A DNA stretch of 64,000 nucleotides from Streptococcus sanguinis (GCF_019929225.1 NZ_JAHZPA010000002.1:186001-250000); one strand, 5' to 3'; numbered from the stretch's first letter, positions 40,100 through 49,551 are shown. Notes: generated from the letters alone by a model not told the origin. Numbers and translations are program-made.

Positions 40100-40523
40100 G
40101 AAGGATAGATTAGAAAAGATTAGACGCTTTGTCAGTGACTATGACATTGGCACACAGGAGGAAATTGTAGAACATCTCAGGGAGTCTGGGATTACAGCGA
40201 CCCAGGCTACGGTCTCTAGGGATATCAAGGAGCTGGGGATTGTCAAGATACCGCTCAAGGACAACACCTATATCTACGAGCTGCCTAAGACCATGACTAG
40301 CAGTCTGGGCTTGGCTGAAAATAATATCCTGTCCTGTCAGGTTTTGGGAAATATGATCAATCTCAGTCTGGTACCGGGGAGCACAGCACTGGTCAAGCGT
40401 CATCTTAGAAATGAATTTGCTGAGGATATTTTCAGTATCTTGGCAGACAACGACAGTATTTTGATGGTTATGATGACAGAGGAAGCAGCTGCAAGGATTG
40501 CAAGCATCATTCACCATTGGTAG
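40092..40523 (+). CDS. argR: Arginine repressor family regulator (ArgR/AhrC)
   Basis: Hexameric arginine-responsive regulator of 143 residues. The N-terminal winged helix holds GTQEEIVEHLRESGITATQATVSRDIKEL (DNA recognition). The C-terminal oligomerisation domain has LVPGSTALVKRHL and the ligand segment SILADNDSILMVM, which keeps one of the two adjacent acidic residues of the usual GDDT motif. Streptococci carry several ArgR paralogues; the recN neighbour points to the AhrC-like one. Confidence 0.88.
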   Translation: MNKKDRLEKIRRFVSDYDIGTQEEIVEHLRESGITATQATVSRDIKELGIVKIPLKDNTYIYELPKTMTSSLGLAENNILSCQVLGNMINLSLVPGSTALVKRHLRNEFAEDIFSILADNDSILMVMMTEEAAARIASIIHHW

Positions 40524-40531
40524 GAAAGCCT

Positions 40532-42190
40532 ATGTTATTAGAAATTTCGATTAAAAATTTTGCCATTATTGAGGAGATTTCCCTTAATTTTGAGCAAGGT
40601 ATGACGGTTTTGACCGGAGAAACCGGAGCCGGTAAGTCTATTATTATTGACGCCATGAACATGATGCTGGGCAGCCGTGCTACGACGGATGTTATTCGTC
40701 ATGGGGCACCCAAAGCTGAGATAGAGGGACTTTTTTCGCTGGAAAATAGCAGAGCTTTGCGAGAGATTTTTGAGGAGCAGGGCTGGGAGCTGACCGATGA
40801 GCTGATTATCCGTCGGGAAATTCTGCAAAACGGCCGCAGTGTCAGCCGTATCAATGGTCAGATGGTTAATTTGTCTGTTCTAAAGGCTGTTGGCCAGCAC
40901 TTGGTAGATATCCATGGTCAGCATGATCAGGAAGAACTGATGAGACCCCAGCTTCATATCGCCATGCTAGATGAGTTTGGAACAGCAGACTTTTTGCATC
41001 TCAAAGGCCGCTATCAGGAAACCTTTGACCGCTATCGAAGTCTGCGCAAGCAAGTCCTGACTTTGCAGAAAAATCAGCAGGAGCATAAAGCCAGAATTGA
41101 GATGCTGGAGTTTCAGATGGCGGAGATTGAGAGCGCAGCTCTCAAAAGTGGTGAAGATACTGCTCTGCATCAGGAGCGGGACCGCTTGCTCAACCACAAA
41201 CTCATTGCCGATACGCTGACGAACGCCTATACCATGCTGGATAATGAAGAATTTTCCAGTCTGGCCAATGTCCGCTCAGCTATGAATGACTTTGAATCTA
41301 TCGAGGATTACGATCCAGCCTACAAGGAGCTTTCAGGCAGCTTGTCAGAGACTTATTATGTCTTGGAAGATGTCAGCAAGCGCCTAGAGGACATTTTAGA
41401 TGGACTGGATTTTGACGGAGATCGGCTGCTGCAGGTGGAGAGTCGCTTAGACTTGATTAATAGCATCACGCGTAAATACGGCGGCCAAGTAGATGATGTG
41501 CTGGATTACTTTGCTCAGATTTCCAAAGAATACAGCCTTTTAACTGGAAGCAACTTGTCCTCAGAGGATATGGATCGAGAGCTGAAATCCTTGGAGAGAG
41601 AGCTGGTAGAGCTGGCCCAGGAGCTGAGTCATGCCCGCCACGGCATAGCAGCCCAGCTGGAAGCGGAAATCAAGCAAGAGCTGCAGGACCTCTACATGGA
41701 AAAGGCGCGCTTTAAAGTGCAGTTCAGTAAGGGCAAGTTCAACCGTGAAGGCAATGAACAAGTAGAGTTTTACATCTCAGCCAATCCGGGCGAGGATTTC
41801 AAACCTTTGGTCAAGGTTGCGTCTGGCGGGGAACTCTCCCGTCTCATGTTGGCTATCAAGTCTGCCTTTTCTCGTAAGGAAGGCAAGACCAGCATTGTCT
41901 TTGACGAAGTGGATACGGGCGTTTCTGGCCGAGTGGCCCAGGCTATTGCCCAGAAGATCCACAAGATTGGCTCCAATGGCCAAGTCTTGGCCATTTCCCA
42001 TCTGCCGCAGGTCATTGCGATTGCCGATTATCAGTTCTTTATTGAGAAGATTTCGGATGAGAATTCAACCGTCTCAACAGTACGGTTGTTGACCGCTGAC
42101 GAGCGCGTTCAGGAAGTTGCTAAGATGCTGGCTGGCGAAGATGTGACGGAGGCTGCTTTGACTCAAGCCAGAGAATTATTAAAAAAATAA
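40532..42190 (+). CDS. recN: DNA repair protein RecN
   Basis: SMC-like ATPase involved in double-strand break repair and natural transformation. It has 552 residues from ATG 40532, which follows TAGGAAAG; an ATG at 40517 inside argR is less likely. Walker A is TGETGAGKSIII, coiled coils occupy about 160-375, and the C-terminal signature and Walker B are VASGGELSRLMLAI and IVFDEVDTGVSG. It is the last gene of the xseA operon. Confidence 0.95.
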   Translation: MLLEISIKNFAIIEEISLNFEQGMTVLTGETGAGKSIIIDAMNMMLGSRATTDVIRHGAPKAEIEGLFSLENSRALREIFEEQGWELTDELIIRREILQNGRSVSRINGQMVNLSVLKAVGQHLVDIHGQHDQEELMRPQLHIAMLDEFGTADFLHLKGRYQETFDRYRSLRKQVLTLQKNQQEHKARIEMLEFQMAEIESAALKSGEDTALHQERDRLLNHKLIADTLTNAYTMLDNEEFSSLANVRSAMNDFESIEDYDPAYKELSGSLSETYYVLEDVSKRLEDILDGLDFDGDRLLQVESRLDLINSITRKYGGQVDDVLDYFAQISKEYSLLTGSNLSSEDMDRELKSLERELVELAQELSHARHGIAAQLEAEIKQELQDLYMEKARFKVQFSKGKFNREGNEQVEFYISANPGEDFKPLVKVASGGELSRLMLAIKSAFSRKEGKTSIVFDEVDTGVSGRVAQAIAQKIHKIGSNGQVLAISHLPQVIAIADYQFFIEKISDENSTVSTVRLLTADERVQEVAKMLAGEDVTEAALTQARELLKK

Positions 42191-42242
42191 ACAAGCGAGG
42201 CTGAGACACTAGTGTTTCGGTCTCCTTTAGGAGGTGGCGCGT

Positions 42243-42971
42243 ATGACAGAATATTTTGCAATCGGTGATGTCCATGGCAAGGCTGGTATGCTAGATGAAC
42301 TGCTCCAGCACTGGGATGATCGCAGCCAACTAGTCTTTCTAGGGGACTTGATAGATCGTGGCGAGGACAGCCGAGCAGTTTTGGAGAGGGTCAAGGACCT
42401 AGTGGACCAAGAAGGAGCTGTTTGTCTGTCTGGTAATCATGAGTATATGTTTCTAACCTGGCTAGACAATCCTGAAAAGTCTTATGACCACTACCGACGT
42501 AATGGCGGAGATACGACGATTAATTCGCTTTTAGGCCAACCTCTCAATGCTCCTGTAGATGGAGTGGCAGACGCGGAACGTGTAAAGACGGAGGCGGCCA
42601 ATTTAGTAGATTTTATTCGTCAGATGCCCTTCCTATTGGAGACAGAGCGGTACATTTTTGTCCATGCTGGCCTAGATTTGGAACTGAGAGACTGGCGAGA
42701 GACCAGTGATTATCAAAAAGTTTGGATTCGCGCGCCTTTTCACGAAGGCAGCAATCAGACTGGCAAAACGATTGTCTTTGGCCATACACCAACATTTTAC
42801 CTCTTGCATAAAGCACCGGGAACTAATCAGCTATGGATGACTGAGGATGGCAAGATTGGCATGGATGGTGGAGCTGTTTATGGTGGAGTCCTCCACGGAG
42901 TTCTCTTTGGTCATAATGGCATCATAAAGCGGTATGTCATAAAAAATGCTGGTTTGGTAGCTGAAGACTGA
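42243..42971 (+). CDS. Metallophosphoesterase (PP2A-like, bis-nucleotide or protein phosphatase)
   Basis: A 242-residue calcineurin-like phosphoesterase with the motif set AIGDVHGK, FLGDLIDRGEDS, SGNHEYM, and two metal-binding His segments IFVHAGLD and VFGHTP. These proteins hydrolyse phosphoprotein or diadenosine tetraphosphate; the substrate is unknown. The ATG at 42243 follows TTTAGGAGGTG; the GTG at 42234 is inside the ribosome site. Confidence 0.88.
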   Translation: MTEYFAIGDVHGKAGMLDELLQHWDDRSQLVFLGDLIDRGEDSRAVLERVKDLVDQEGAVCLSGNHEYMFLTWLDNPEKSYDHYRRNGGDTTINSLLGQPLNAPVDGVADAERVKTEAANLVDFIRQMPFLLETERYIFVHAGLDLELRDWRETSDYQKVWIRAPFHEGSNQTGKTIVFGHTPTFYLLHKAPGTNQLWMTEDGKIGMDGGAVYGGVLHGVLFGHNGIIKRYVIKNAGLVAED

Positions 42972-42976
42972 AAAAA

Positions 42977-43158
42977 GAGGCTGGGACAAAAGTCCTAGCC
43001 TCTCAATTGTCTTTGGATTGTCGAGTAAGACGCAGTGGTTGAGTGGGCTCTACTACGCTGATTTCATCAGCTTTTACAGCCCTACTCAACTGTGCGGAGG
43101 TGGGACGACGAAATCGAACTCTAACGAATTACCGATTTCTGTCCCACTCTCTTTTTTT
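42977..43158 (+). ncRNA. Structured intergenic element with three consecutive hairpins
   Basis: Hairpin 1 is 42977-42987 with 42992-43002 (GAGGCTGGGAC/GTCCTAGCCTC, AAAA loop), which also ends the phosphoesterase transcript. Hairpin 2 is 43038-43049 with 43078-43090 (one bulge), enclosing a small GCTGAT-TTC-ATCAGC hairpin (43057-43071). Hairpin 3 is GTGGGAC+GAAATCG (43100-43116) with CGATTTC+GTCCCAC (43133-43147), followed by seven Ts (43152-43158). It resembles a dispersed intergenic repeat of streptococci (recollection, not checked). It may be an untranslated RNA or a mobile repeat. The rest of the gap, up to 43411, is AT-rich and holds the degV promoter. Confidence 0.55.
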
Positions 43159-43357
43159 GCTGAGATTCTCTTTGAAAACCAGGCTTTTATACAAAATTTC
43201 CCCAATAAAGCTAAAAAAACCGCATGTAAACACTTTTTCATCTAATTTTAAAGAAGCGCAAAAAGATTAAAAAACTAAAACAAGCAGATTAAATTTAGGA
43301 AACGCTTGGTCTGAGCTGTGATTTTAGCGAATATTCCCCCACAAAACCATAAAAATT

Positions 43358-43366
43358 TGGTATAAT
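43358..43366 (+). promoter_or_regulatory. Extended -10 promoter of the degV gene
   Basis: TGGTATAAT lies 46 bases before the degV start, in an otherwise AT-rich stretch. Confidence 0.55.
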
Positions 43367-43411
43367 GTAGTGTAATAACAAGTTAAAATTTAGATACAGA
43401 GTAGGAAATCT

Positions 43412-44245
43412 ATGACAAAAATAAAAATCGTAACAGACTCATCTGTAACCATTGAACCAGAGGTTGCTAAGGAATTAGACATTACTATTGTGCCTCTCTC
43501 TGTTATGGTGGACGGGGTGGTCTATTCGGATGCAGATCTAGAGGAAGGTGAGTTTCTTCGTCTCATGCAGTCTAGTCGCAATCTACCTAAAACCAGCCAG
43601 CCGCCTGTCGGAGTCTTTGCTGATGTTTTTGAGCACTTGGCAGGGGATGGAGCGCAGATTATCTCCATTCACATGTCTCACGCCTTGTCAGGGACTGTCG
43701 AAGCAGCCCGTCAAGGAGCGACTTTGGCTAATGCTGATGTGACGGTTGTTGACAGCTCTTTTATTGATCAGGCTATGAAGTTCCAGGTCACCGAAGCAGC
43801 TAAACTGGCCAAGGAAGGAGCTAGCCTGGAGGAGATTTTAGCTAAAATTGAGGAAGTAAAGGAAAAGACAGAGCTCTATATCGGTCTCTCTACCTTAGAA
43901 AATCTGGTTAAAGGGGGCCGTATAGGCCGAGTTTCTGGTCTGATTAGCTCCCTGCTCAATATCCGAGTTATCATGCAAATGAAGGACCATCAGCTGGAGC
44001 CCATTGTCAAGGGAAGGGGCGCTAAGACCTTTAAGAAATGGCTGGATGATTTGACAGTAAGTCTGCAAAACAAACAAGTGGCTGAAATTGGAATTTCCTA
44101 TGCAGGCAGTCCAGAATTGGCACTAGAAATGAAGGAAAGTTTACAGCCGTATGTCAAGAAACCTATTTCAGTGCTGGAAACAGGGTCCATTATTCAGACA
44201 CATACAGGGGAAAATGCTTGGGCTGTGCTGATTCGTTACGAATAA
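43412..44245 (+). CDS. DegV family fatty-acid-binding protein
   Basis: A 277-residue protein of the FakB/DegV type, which presents fatty acids to the kinase FakA for phosphorylation and phospholipid synthesis. The N-terminal [19 protein letters not shown], the lipid-binding SQPPVG segment, [13 protein letters not shown], and [29 protein letters not shown] are diagnostic. It is monocistronic. Which FakB paralogue it is (saturated, monounsaturated) cannot be told. Confidence 0.9.
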   Translation: MTKIKIVTDSSVTIEPEVAKELDITIVPLSVMVDGVVYSDADLEEGEFLRLMQSSRNLPKTSQPPVGVFADVFEHLAGDGAQIISIHMSHALSGTVEAARQGATLANADVTVVDSSFIDQAMKFQVTEAAKLAKEGASLEEILAKIEEVKEKTELYIGLSTLENLVKGGRIGRVSGLISSLLNIRVIMQMKDHQLEPIVKGRGAKTFKKWLDDLTVSLQNKQVAEIGISYAGSPELALEMKESLQPYVKKPISVLETGSIIQTHTGENAWAVLIRYE

Positions 44246-44279
44246 AACCATAATAATTTAGAAAATAGCGGTTTAGTAC

Positions 44280-44308
44280 TTGACCTGAATGCTTTTTTTA
44301 GATATGAT
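44280..44308 (+). promoter_or_regulatory. Promoter of the HU gene
   Basis: TTGACC (44280-44285), 17 bases and TATGAT (44303-44308) make a strong vegetative promoter. Confidence 0.75.
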
Positions 44309-44357
44309 AATATTTGTTAGGGTTATTAACCCAGAAAAAATTTGGAGGATTTGTTAA

Positions 44358-44633
44358 ATGGCTAACAAACAAGATTTGATCGCAAAAGTAGCAGAAGCTA
44401 CAGAATTGACTAAAAAAGATTCAGCAGCAGCAGTTGACGCTGTATTCGCAGCTGTAACTGAGTACCTTTCAAAAGGTGAAAAAGTTCAACTTATCGGTTT
44501 TGGTAACTTTGAAGTTCGTGAGCGTGCAGCACGTAAAGGCCGCAACCCACAAACTGGTAAAGAAATCAAAATCGCAGCTTCTAAAGTACCAGCTTTCAAA
44601 GCAGGTAAAGCTCTTAAAGACGCTGTAAAATAA
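44358..44633 (+). CDS. hup: DNA-binding protein HU
   Basis: Nucleoid-associated dimer of 91 residues. It has the HU pattern throughout: [41 protein letters not shown] (DNA-binding arm) and [11 protein letters not shown]. Streptococci have a single essential HU. Codon use is strongly biased, as expected for an abundant protein. It has its own promoter and terminator. Confidence 0.97.
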   Translation: MANKQDLIAKVAEATELTKKDSAAAVDAVFAAVTEYLSKGEKVQLIGFGNFEVRERAARKGRNPQTGKEIKIAASKVPAFKAGKALKDAVK

Positions 44634-44649
44634 TTTTGGTTAATAAAGG

Positions 44650-44687
44650 CCTGATACACTTGCCTCTGGCGAGTATGTCAGGTTTTT
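44650..44687 (+). terminator. Terminator of the HU gene
   Basis: A 15-base stem with one mismatch (44650-44664 with 44668-44682), a TCT loop and five Ts. The rest of the 333-base gap before the adhesin is AT-rich. It contains a second hairpin (AGAAAGTT/AACTTTCT, 44735-44758) before a T-rich stretch, and a weak -10 (TATGATAAAAT, about 44893). Confidence 0.88.
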
Positions 44688-44966
44688 CTTTTTGCTTTCA
44701 GTTCTTGAGCTCAATAAAAGATTTAGGTGCTTCGAGAAAGTTGATTGATGAACTTTCTTGGAGTTTTTATTTTGCAGTAAAGTGAAGGAATTTGTCTCTA
44801 AACAAAAGAAAATGATAAGAGACAAACATTTTTAAAGACTTAAAATAAAAAGTTTAAAATTTTAGCAAAAGCACTTTTAAATCATAGGTCTTTATGATAA
44901 AATGAAGGGAGCATTTCTTTTTGTGTAATGATTGCGAGATCATTGAAAAAGTTTAGGAGGTAAGAA

Positions 44967-47900
44967 ATGAAATGGAAACCACTTCAGGGCTCACTGCGCC
45001 CTGTTAATCCTTTTGGCAGCAAATTTCGCCTGCTGATGGGATTGTTTGTCGTGCTTTTTTCAATCTTTCTACTCCCCATGCAGACGTTGTCTGCCTTGGA
45101 GGAGCTGAAGGATGGAACGGATTTGTCCAAGTTGAATATTCATAAGTTTGACTTGAATGTTAACAATGTCAGTGTTCTTTCTAAGTCAGAGGCGATTGAA
45201 CAAGTTCATTTGACTAATCCAAATTATGAGTATCTGGGAGCAGTTTATCCTGGAGAAATGGAAAATTTCACCATCAAAGTAGACAAGTCTCAAAAAGCAG
45301 ATCAGGTCTTTAATAAGCCGCTTTCTCTTAAGTTCTCTAATGTTGGAACGGCTTATGGAAAACAAGTAGATGCCTATCTGACTTTTAATAAGGTAACACT
45401 CCACTATCTGAACTCATCTACAGCAGAAGCTCAGATGAATGATGCTCAAAAAAATGCAGTTGAATTTTTCTCTATTTCAGAGTTGTGGGAGAGAAGCGCT
45501 TTTGAGATTGGGAATATCCCATATGTGGATGCGGCCCATAATAACATTATGAACAAAGCTTTCTGGGTGGAGGCTGATGTTACAGCAGAGCTACGCTATG
45601 CGGATGGTTCGGATACAGATTTGAAGTTGGTTATGAAACCGACTGACATTGATGTAGTTGACGGCTTTGGTCTAAAAGAGTCTTTCTATATTAATGATTA
45701 TAAAAATGCTGTTGATAAGCGCTTGATGAACAATGCCAATGCTTTGAATCAAACAGATCAGAGCGGTCGGACAATTTGGGAAGCAACGACTTCAACTAGC
45801 GGTGCTGCTAATGAAAACAACATCTCTGGTTTGGCCGTTCGTTCTGCAGATAACACGTTGAATTTCGGTTATTTATCAACAGAAGCTTGCTCGGCAGTCT
45901 TTGGTCTTTATATTGAAAAAGTTGATCCCAAGCCTGTCTTAGAAGTGGATCCAGTTAAGATTCCAGCTAAGGAAGGTCAAGAGGTGACTTATAAGGGAAC
46001 CTTCAAGATTCCAGTTCCTGGTAAGGATATTTTGGCTACCCCGACTACTATTGAGATGACTGAAACCTTTAACGAGCGTCTGGATTACAAGGAGCTCAAG
46101 GTTGAGGCTGGCGGTAATGCCTTGCAGGAAGGTCGTGATTACACGATTGAAAAGAAAGGCCAGACCGTTACGGTCAAGATGACACCTGAGTATGTTAAAG
46201 CAAATTCTTCTCAGGATATTGTCATTACCTACAAGACTGCAACCAATCAAAAGGTAGCAGAAAAGGGTGCTGCAACGATTGAAAATACAGTGACTTTAAA
46301 AGTAGACAATCTTTCAGCACCATCTAATCAAGTTACTACTGACTTGCTCTATGAAAAGAAACACGAATTTGTCAGTGGCACTGCTGGTAAGGAACTCCCG
46401 CAGGAAATCAAAGACCTAACACCAGAAACAGAAAAGAATCTGGAGAATGGTACTAAGACCACCCCGACACAACCGGCTAAAACGGAAGTGCAGACCGCTG
46501 ATGGCACTTGGACCTTCAAGTCTTACGACAAGGCAGAAGAGACTATCACCGGAGCAGATGCGCACTTTGTTGGCACTTGGGACTTTACTCCAGCGCCAAC
46601 CTATAAGGCAACTCACGAGTTCGTTAGTGGAACAGCAGGTAAGGAACTGCCACAAGCAGTGAGGGATTTACTTCCATCCGACAAGCCTGATTTGGCAGAT
46701 GGCACTAAGGCAACTCCAACCCAGCCATCTAGTACAGAAGTGAAAACCGCCGACGGTACATGGACCTTCAAGTCTTACGATAAGAACGAAGAGACCATCA
46801 ATGGAGCAGATGTGGAGTTCGTCGGCACTTGGGACTTTACTCCAGCGCCAACCTATAAGGCAACTCACGAATTCGTTAGTGGCACAGCAGGTAAAGAACT
46901 GCCACAAGCAGTGAGGGATTTACTTCCAGCCGATAAGCCTGATTTGGCAAATGGCACTAAGGCAACTCCAACCCAGCCATCTAGTACAGAAGTGAAAACC
47001 GCCGACGGTACATGGACCTTTAAGTCTTACGACAAGACAGAAGAGACTATCAACGGAGCGGACGCTCACTTTGTTGGTACATGGGAATTCACAGCAACTC
47101 CGTCATCAACTTATAAGGCTGTGCATGAGTTCGTCAGCGGTACAGCAGGTAAGGAATTGCCACAAGAAGTGAAAGCTTTGCTTCCAAGAGATAAATCTGA
47201 TTTGGAAGACGGTAGCAAGACCACTCCAACCCAGCCAGTCAAGACAGAAGTTGAAACATCTGATGGCACATGGAGCTTCCAGTCATATGACAAGAACGAA
47301 GCAACCATTAATGGTGCAGACGCTAAATTTGTTGGAACTTGGACGTTTGCAGCGAAGCCTAGCCCAGCACCAACTTACAAGGCTACACATGAATTTGTCA
47401 GCGGCACAGCAGGTAAGGAATTACCGCAAGAAGTGAAAGCTTTGCTTCCAAGTGATAAACCTGATTTAGCCGACGGCACTAAGACCACTCCAACACAACC
47501 AGTGAAGACAGAAGTTGAAACATCTGATGGCAGCTGGAGCTTCCAGTCATATGACAAGAACGAAGTAACCATTAATGGTGCAGATGCTAAATTTGTTGGA
47601 ACTTGGAAGTTTGTGGCAAAACCTAGCCCAGCACCAACTTACAAGGCTACATATAAATTTGTCAGCGGTACAGTAGGTAAAGAACTGCCACAAGAAGTGA
47701 AATCCTTGCTTCCAAGCGACCAAGCAAACTTGTCAGATGGCACTAAGGCTACTCCAACACAGCCAGTCAAGACGGAAGTGAAGACATCTGATGGCAGCTG
47801 GAGCTTCCAGTCATATGACAAGAACGAAGCAACCGTTAATGGTGCAGATGTTCACTTTGTCGGTACTTGGACTTTCGCAGCTGACTCAACTACGCTTACT

Positions 47901-48290
47901 GGCAGTGTGATCTGGATTGACAATGATAACGCTGCAGGTCGCCGACCACAGAGTGTCCTTGTTCACTTACTCGCAGATGGACAGGATACAGGCATCAGCG
48001 TAACTATTGATGAGGCGATGGGCTGGAAATACAGCTTTGAAAACCTGCCTCGCTTCAAGGATGGAAAAGAAATCATCTATAGTGTCCGCGAGGACGAAGT
48101 TGAAGGCTACAGCAATCAAGCTGAAGGCATGAATGTAACCAATCGCTTGCTTGTAGATGCTCAAGTTAAAGAGATTGGCAAGAAACGAATTCTGCCTAAG
48201 ACTGGCCAAGATACATCTATCTGGATGCTGATTCTTGGATTCTTGACTCTTGGAGGTGCAGTTGGCTTGACCAAACGTCAGCGTGACTAA
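44967..48290 (+). CDS. LPXTG-anchored adhesin with six SHIRT repeats (Sgo0707-like)
   Basis: A 1107-residue surface protein. Residues 1-44 are a signal peptide with a long basic N-region. Residues 45-318 resemble the ligand-binding N1 domain of S. gordonii Sgo0707. Residues about 320-458 are a second domain like the N2 (isopeptide fimbrial) fold. Six SHIRT repeats of 84-88 residues follow (starts at about Y462, Y546, Y630, Y716, Y804, Y892). Then comes a Cna-B-like domain (977-1062), LPKTG (1076-1080), a membrane helix and a positive tail, so sortase A anchoring is expected. SHIRT domains form a rigid stalk whose length varies between strains. The ligand (collagen or host cells in Sgo0707) is unknown here. 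Confidence 0.92.
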   Translation: MKWKPLQGSLRPVNPFGSKFRLLMGLFVVLFSIFLLPMQTLSALEELKDGTDLSKLNIHKFDLNVNNVSVLSKSEAIEQVHLTNPNYEYLGAVYPGEMENFTIKVDKSQKADQVFNKPLSLKFSNVGTAYGKQVDAYLTFNKVTLHYLNSSTAEAQMNDAQKNAVEFFSISELWERSAFEIGNIPYVDAAHNNIMNKAFWVEADVTAELRYADGSDTDLKLVMKPTDIDVVDGFGLKESFYINDYKNAVDKRLMNNANALNQTDQSGRTIWEATTSTSGAANENNISGLAVRSADNTLNFGYLSTEACSAVFGLYIEKVDPKPVLEVDPVKIPAKEGQEVTYKGTFKIPVPGKDILATPTTIEMTETFNERLDYKELKVEAGGNALQEGRDYTIEKKGQTVTVKMTPEYVKANSSQDIVITYKTATNQKVAEKGAATIENTVTLKVDNLSAPSNQVTTDLLYEKKHEFVSGTAGKELPQEIKDLTPETEKNLENGTKTTPTQPAKTEVQTADGTWTFKSYDKAEETITGADAHFVGTWDFTPAPTYKATHEFVSGTAGKELPQAVRDLLPSDKPDLADGTKATPTQPSSTEVKTADGTWTFKSYDKNEETINGADVEFVGTWDFTPAPTYKATHEFVSGTAGKELPQAVRDLLPADKPDLANGTKATPTQPSSTEVKTADGTWTFKSYDKTEETINGADAHFVGTWEFTATPSSTYKAVHEFVSGTAGKELPQEVKALLPRDKSDLEDGSKTTPTQPVKTEVETSDGTWSFQSYDKNEATINGADAKFVGTWTFAAKPSPAPTYKATHEFVSGTAGKELPQEVKALLPSDKPDLADGTKTTPTQPVKTEVETSDGSWSFQSYDKNEVTINGADAKFVGTWKFVAKPSPAPTYKATYKFVSGTVGKELPQEVKSLLPSDQANLSDGTKATPTQPVKTEVKTSDGSWSFQSYDKNEATVNGADVHFVGTWTFAADSTTLTGSVIWIDNDNAAGRRPQSVLVHLLADGQDTGISVTIDEAMGWKYSFENLPRFKDGKEIIYSVREDEVEGYSNQAEGMNVTNRLLVDAQVKEIGKKRILPKTGQDTSIWMLILGFLTLGGAVGLTKRQRD
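46350..47882 (+). repeat. Six tandem SHIRT-encoding repeats
   Basis: Repeat units of 252-264 bp encode KATHEFVSGTAGKELPQ at their start and DAHFVGTW-like sequence at their end. Units 1-3 share TADGTWTFKSYDK; units 4-6 share TSDG(T/S)WSFQSYDKNE. Units 2 and 3 are nearly identical at the DNA level, a good substrate for recombination that alters stalk length. Confidence 0.93.
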
Positions 48291-48509
48291 GATTAAGCTT
48301 CAGTAAAAAAGCTTTGAAAATCTAGAATATATGAAAAGTTTGTTATCTCAACTTTTGTTGGGAATAGCAGGCTTTTTATTTTTCAAGGAAAGATAAGCAT
48401 TATAAGCAGTCAAATGCTTGAATTTTTCATAAAATTAAAAATAAGTTTGTATTTTTCTAGTAAATATGGTAAACTATTTTAGTAAAAAATTATACAAAGG
48501 AGACTGTTG

Positions 48510-48830
48510 ATGAAGACAAAAACATTAGCACTCGTAAATGGACTTGTTGGACTTATCGGTGGTATTATTCTACTTTTGTGGCCTTTCTTCATTTGGGTTA
48601 TTTATTTTATGCTAGGTGTATTTGACATCCTGAAAATTGCAATCCTAGCTTTGGGGATTGCTGGTATTGTCTACTATAAGGATGACAATCGTGTAGGACC
48701 AGCAGGCTCTATCTTGATGATTGTAGGTGGAATTTTTACCTTTAATGACTTCTTGGGTTGGATTGGTGCTATTCTTTCTATCATAGGTGGTTCCCTTTAT
48801 TTAGCAAGCTTGAAGAGATTCCAAGCATAG
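48510..48830 (+). CDS. DUF4064-like small membrane protein
   Basis: A 106-residue protein with three to four hydrophobic helices (about 5-25, 29-52, 61-78, 83-99) and GIAGIVYYKDDNRVGPAGSILMIVGGI, resembling the DUF4064 family of unknown function. The ATG at 48510 is placed 7 bases after AAAGGAG; a TTG one codon earlier is in frame. It lies alone between the adhesin and perR. Confidence 0.7.
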   Translation: MKTKTLALVNGLVGLIGGIILLLWPFFIWVIYFMLGVFDILKIAILALGIAGIVYYKDDNRVGPAGSILMIVGGIFTFNDFLGWIGAILSIIGGSLYLASLKRFQA

Positions 48831-48896
48831 AGTGAGGATTGAAAAAAATACTAGTTTAAAGCTTGCATTGCTTTAAATGGATAAGCAATCATGCAG

Positions 48897-48938
48897 AAGC
48901 AGGATAATGAACTTTGGTTAGTTCTGTCCTGCTTTTTT
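48897..48938 (+). terminator. Terminator of the DUF4064-like gene
   Basis: AAGCAGGA (48897-48904) pairs with TCCTGCTT (48927-48934), followed by Ts. Confidence 0.75.
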
Positions 48939-48987
48939 CTTTTTAGCTTATTTACAATCATTCTTAATAGCCAAGTAAGCCTAGTCA

Positions 48988-48996
48988 TGGTATAAT
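48988..48996 (+). promoter_or_regulatory. Extended -10 promoter of perR
   Basis: TGGTATAAT, 39 bases before the perR ATG. No PerR box was seen here. Confidence 0.5.
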
Positions 48997-49034
48997 GGTA
49001 ATGACTTAGATGAGAGGCTATAACGGAGTAAATA

Positions 49035-49478
49035 ATGAAACAAGAACATCAGCATGATTTTGACCAAGTAATTGGCCATTTGCGCGCCAAGGGTGTGCGC
49101 ATTACAGAAACGCGGAAGGCGGTAATTGACTATATTATCCAAAGTCACGACCATCCTAGCGCTGAAATGATATATCAGGACTTGAAGCCCAATTTTCCTA
49201 ATATGAGTCTGGCAACAGTTTATAATAATCTCAAGGTTCTGATTGATGAGGGTTTTGTCGCTGAGCTCAAGGTTCGCAATGATACGACGACCTACTTTGA
49301 CTTTATGGGCCATCAGCATCTCAATGTCATCTGTGAAAAATGCGGCCGTATCGCTGATATGGAGCTGGAACTTCCAGATGTGAAGCATGAGGCTGAAGTG
49401 CAGACTGGCTACCACATCACCCAAAGCCAAACGACTGTCTATGGCCTATGCCCCCAATGCCAGCAAGGGGCAGTGTGA
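49035..49478 (+). CDS. perR: Peroxide-responsive Fur-family repressor PerR
   Basis: Metal-dependent repressor of 147 residues. The N-terminal winged helix has GVRITETRKAVIDYI and SLATVYNNLKVLIDEG. The metal-sensing region holds DFMGHQHLNVIC. The structural zinc site uses CEKC and CPQC pairs. The Asp after CGRIA (versus Glu in Fur) fits PerR. In streptococci PerR is the sole Fur protein and controls dpr, whose PerR box is at 9972. Confidence 0.9.
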   Translation: MKQEHQHDFDQVIGHLRAKGVRITETRKAVIDYIIQSHDHPSAEMIYQDLKPNFPNMSLATVYNNLKVLIDEGFVAELKVRNDTTTYFDFMGHQHLNVICEKCGRIADMELELPDVKHEAEVQTGYHITQSQTTVYGLCPQCQQGAV

Positions 49479-49551
49479 CTGCGAGGATGATTAGCAGCTT
49501 TTTGGAGCCTAAAGACGAACAAAGTTGTGACTCGCTTCGCAAATTCAATCA

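Noticed and set aside
43018..43270. Two overlapping plus-strand open frames of 75 codons
   Set aside because: They run through the stem-loops of the structured intergenic element and have no ribosome site or recognisable protein pattern.
46350..47882. Regular repeats as a possible CRISPR array
   Set aside because: Units are 252-264 bp, in frame, and encode SHIRT protein domains; no short repeat-spacer pattern exists here or elsewhere in the window.
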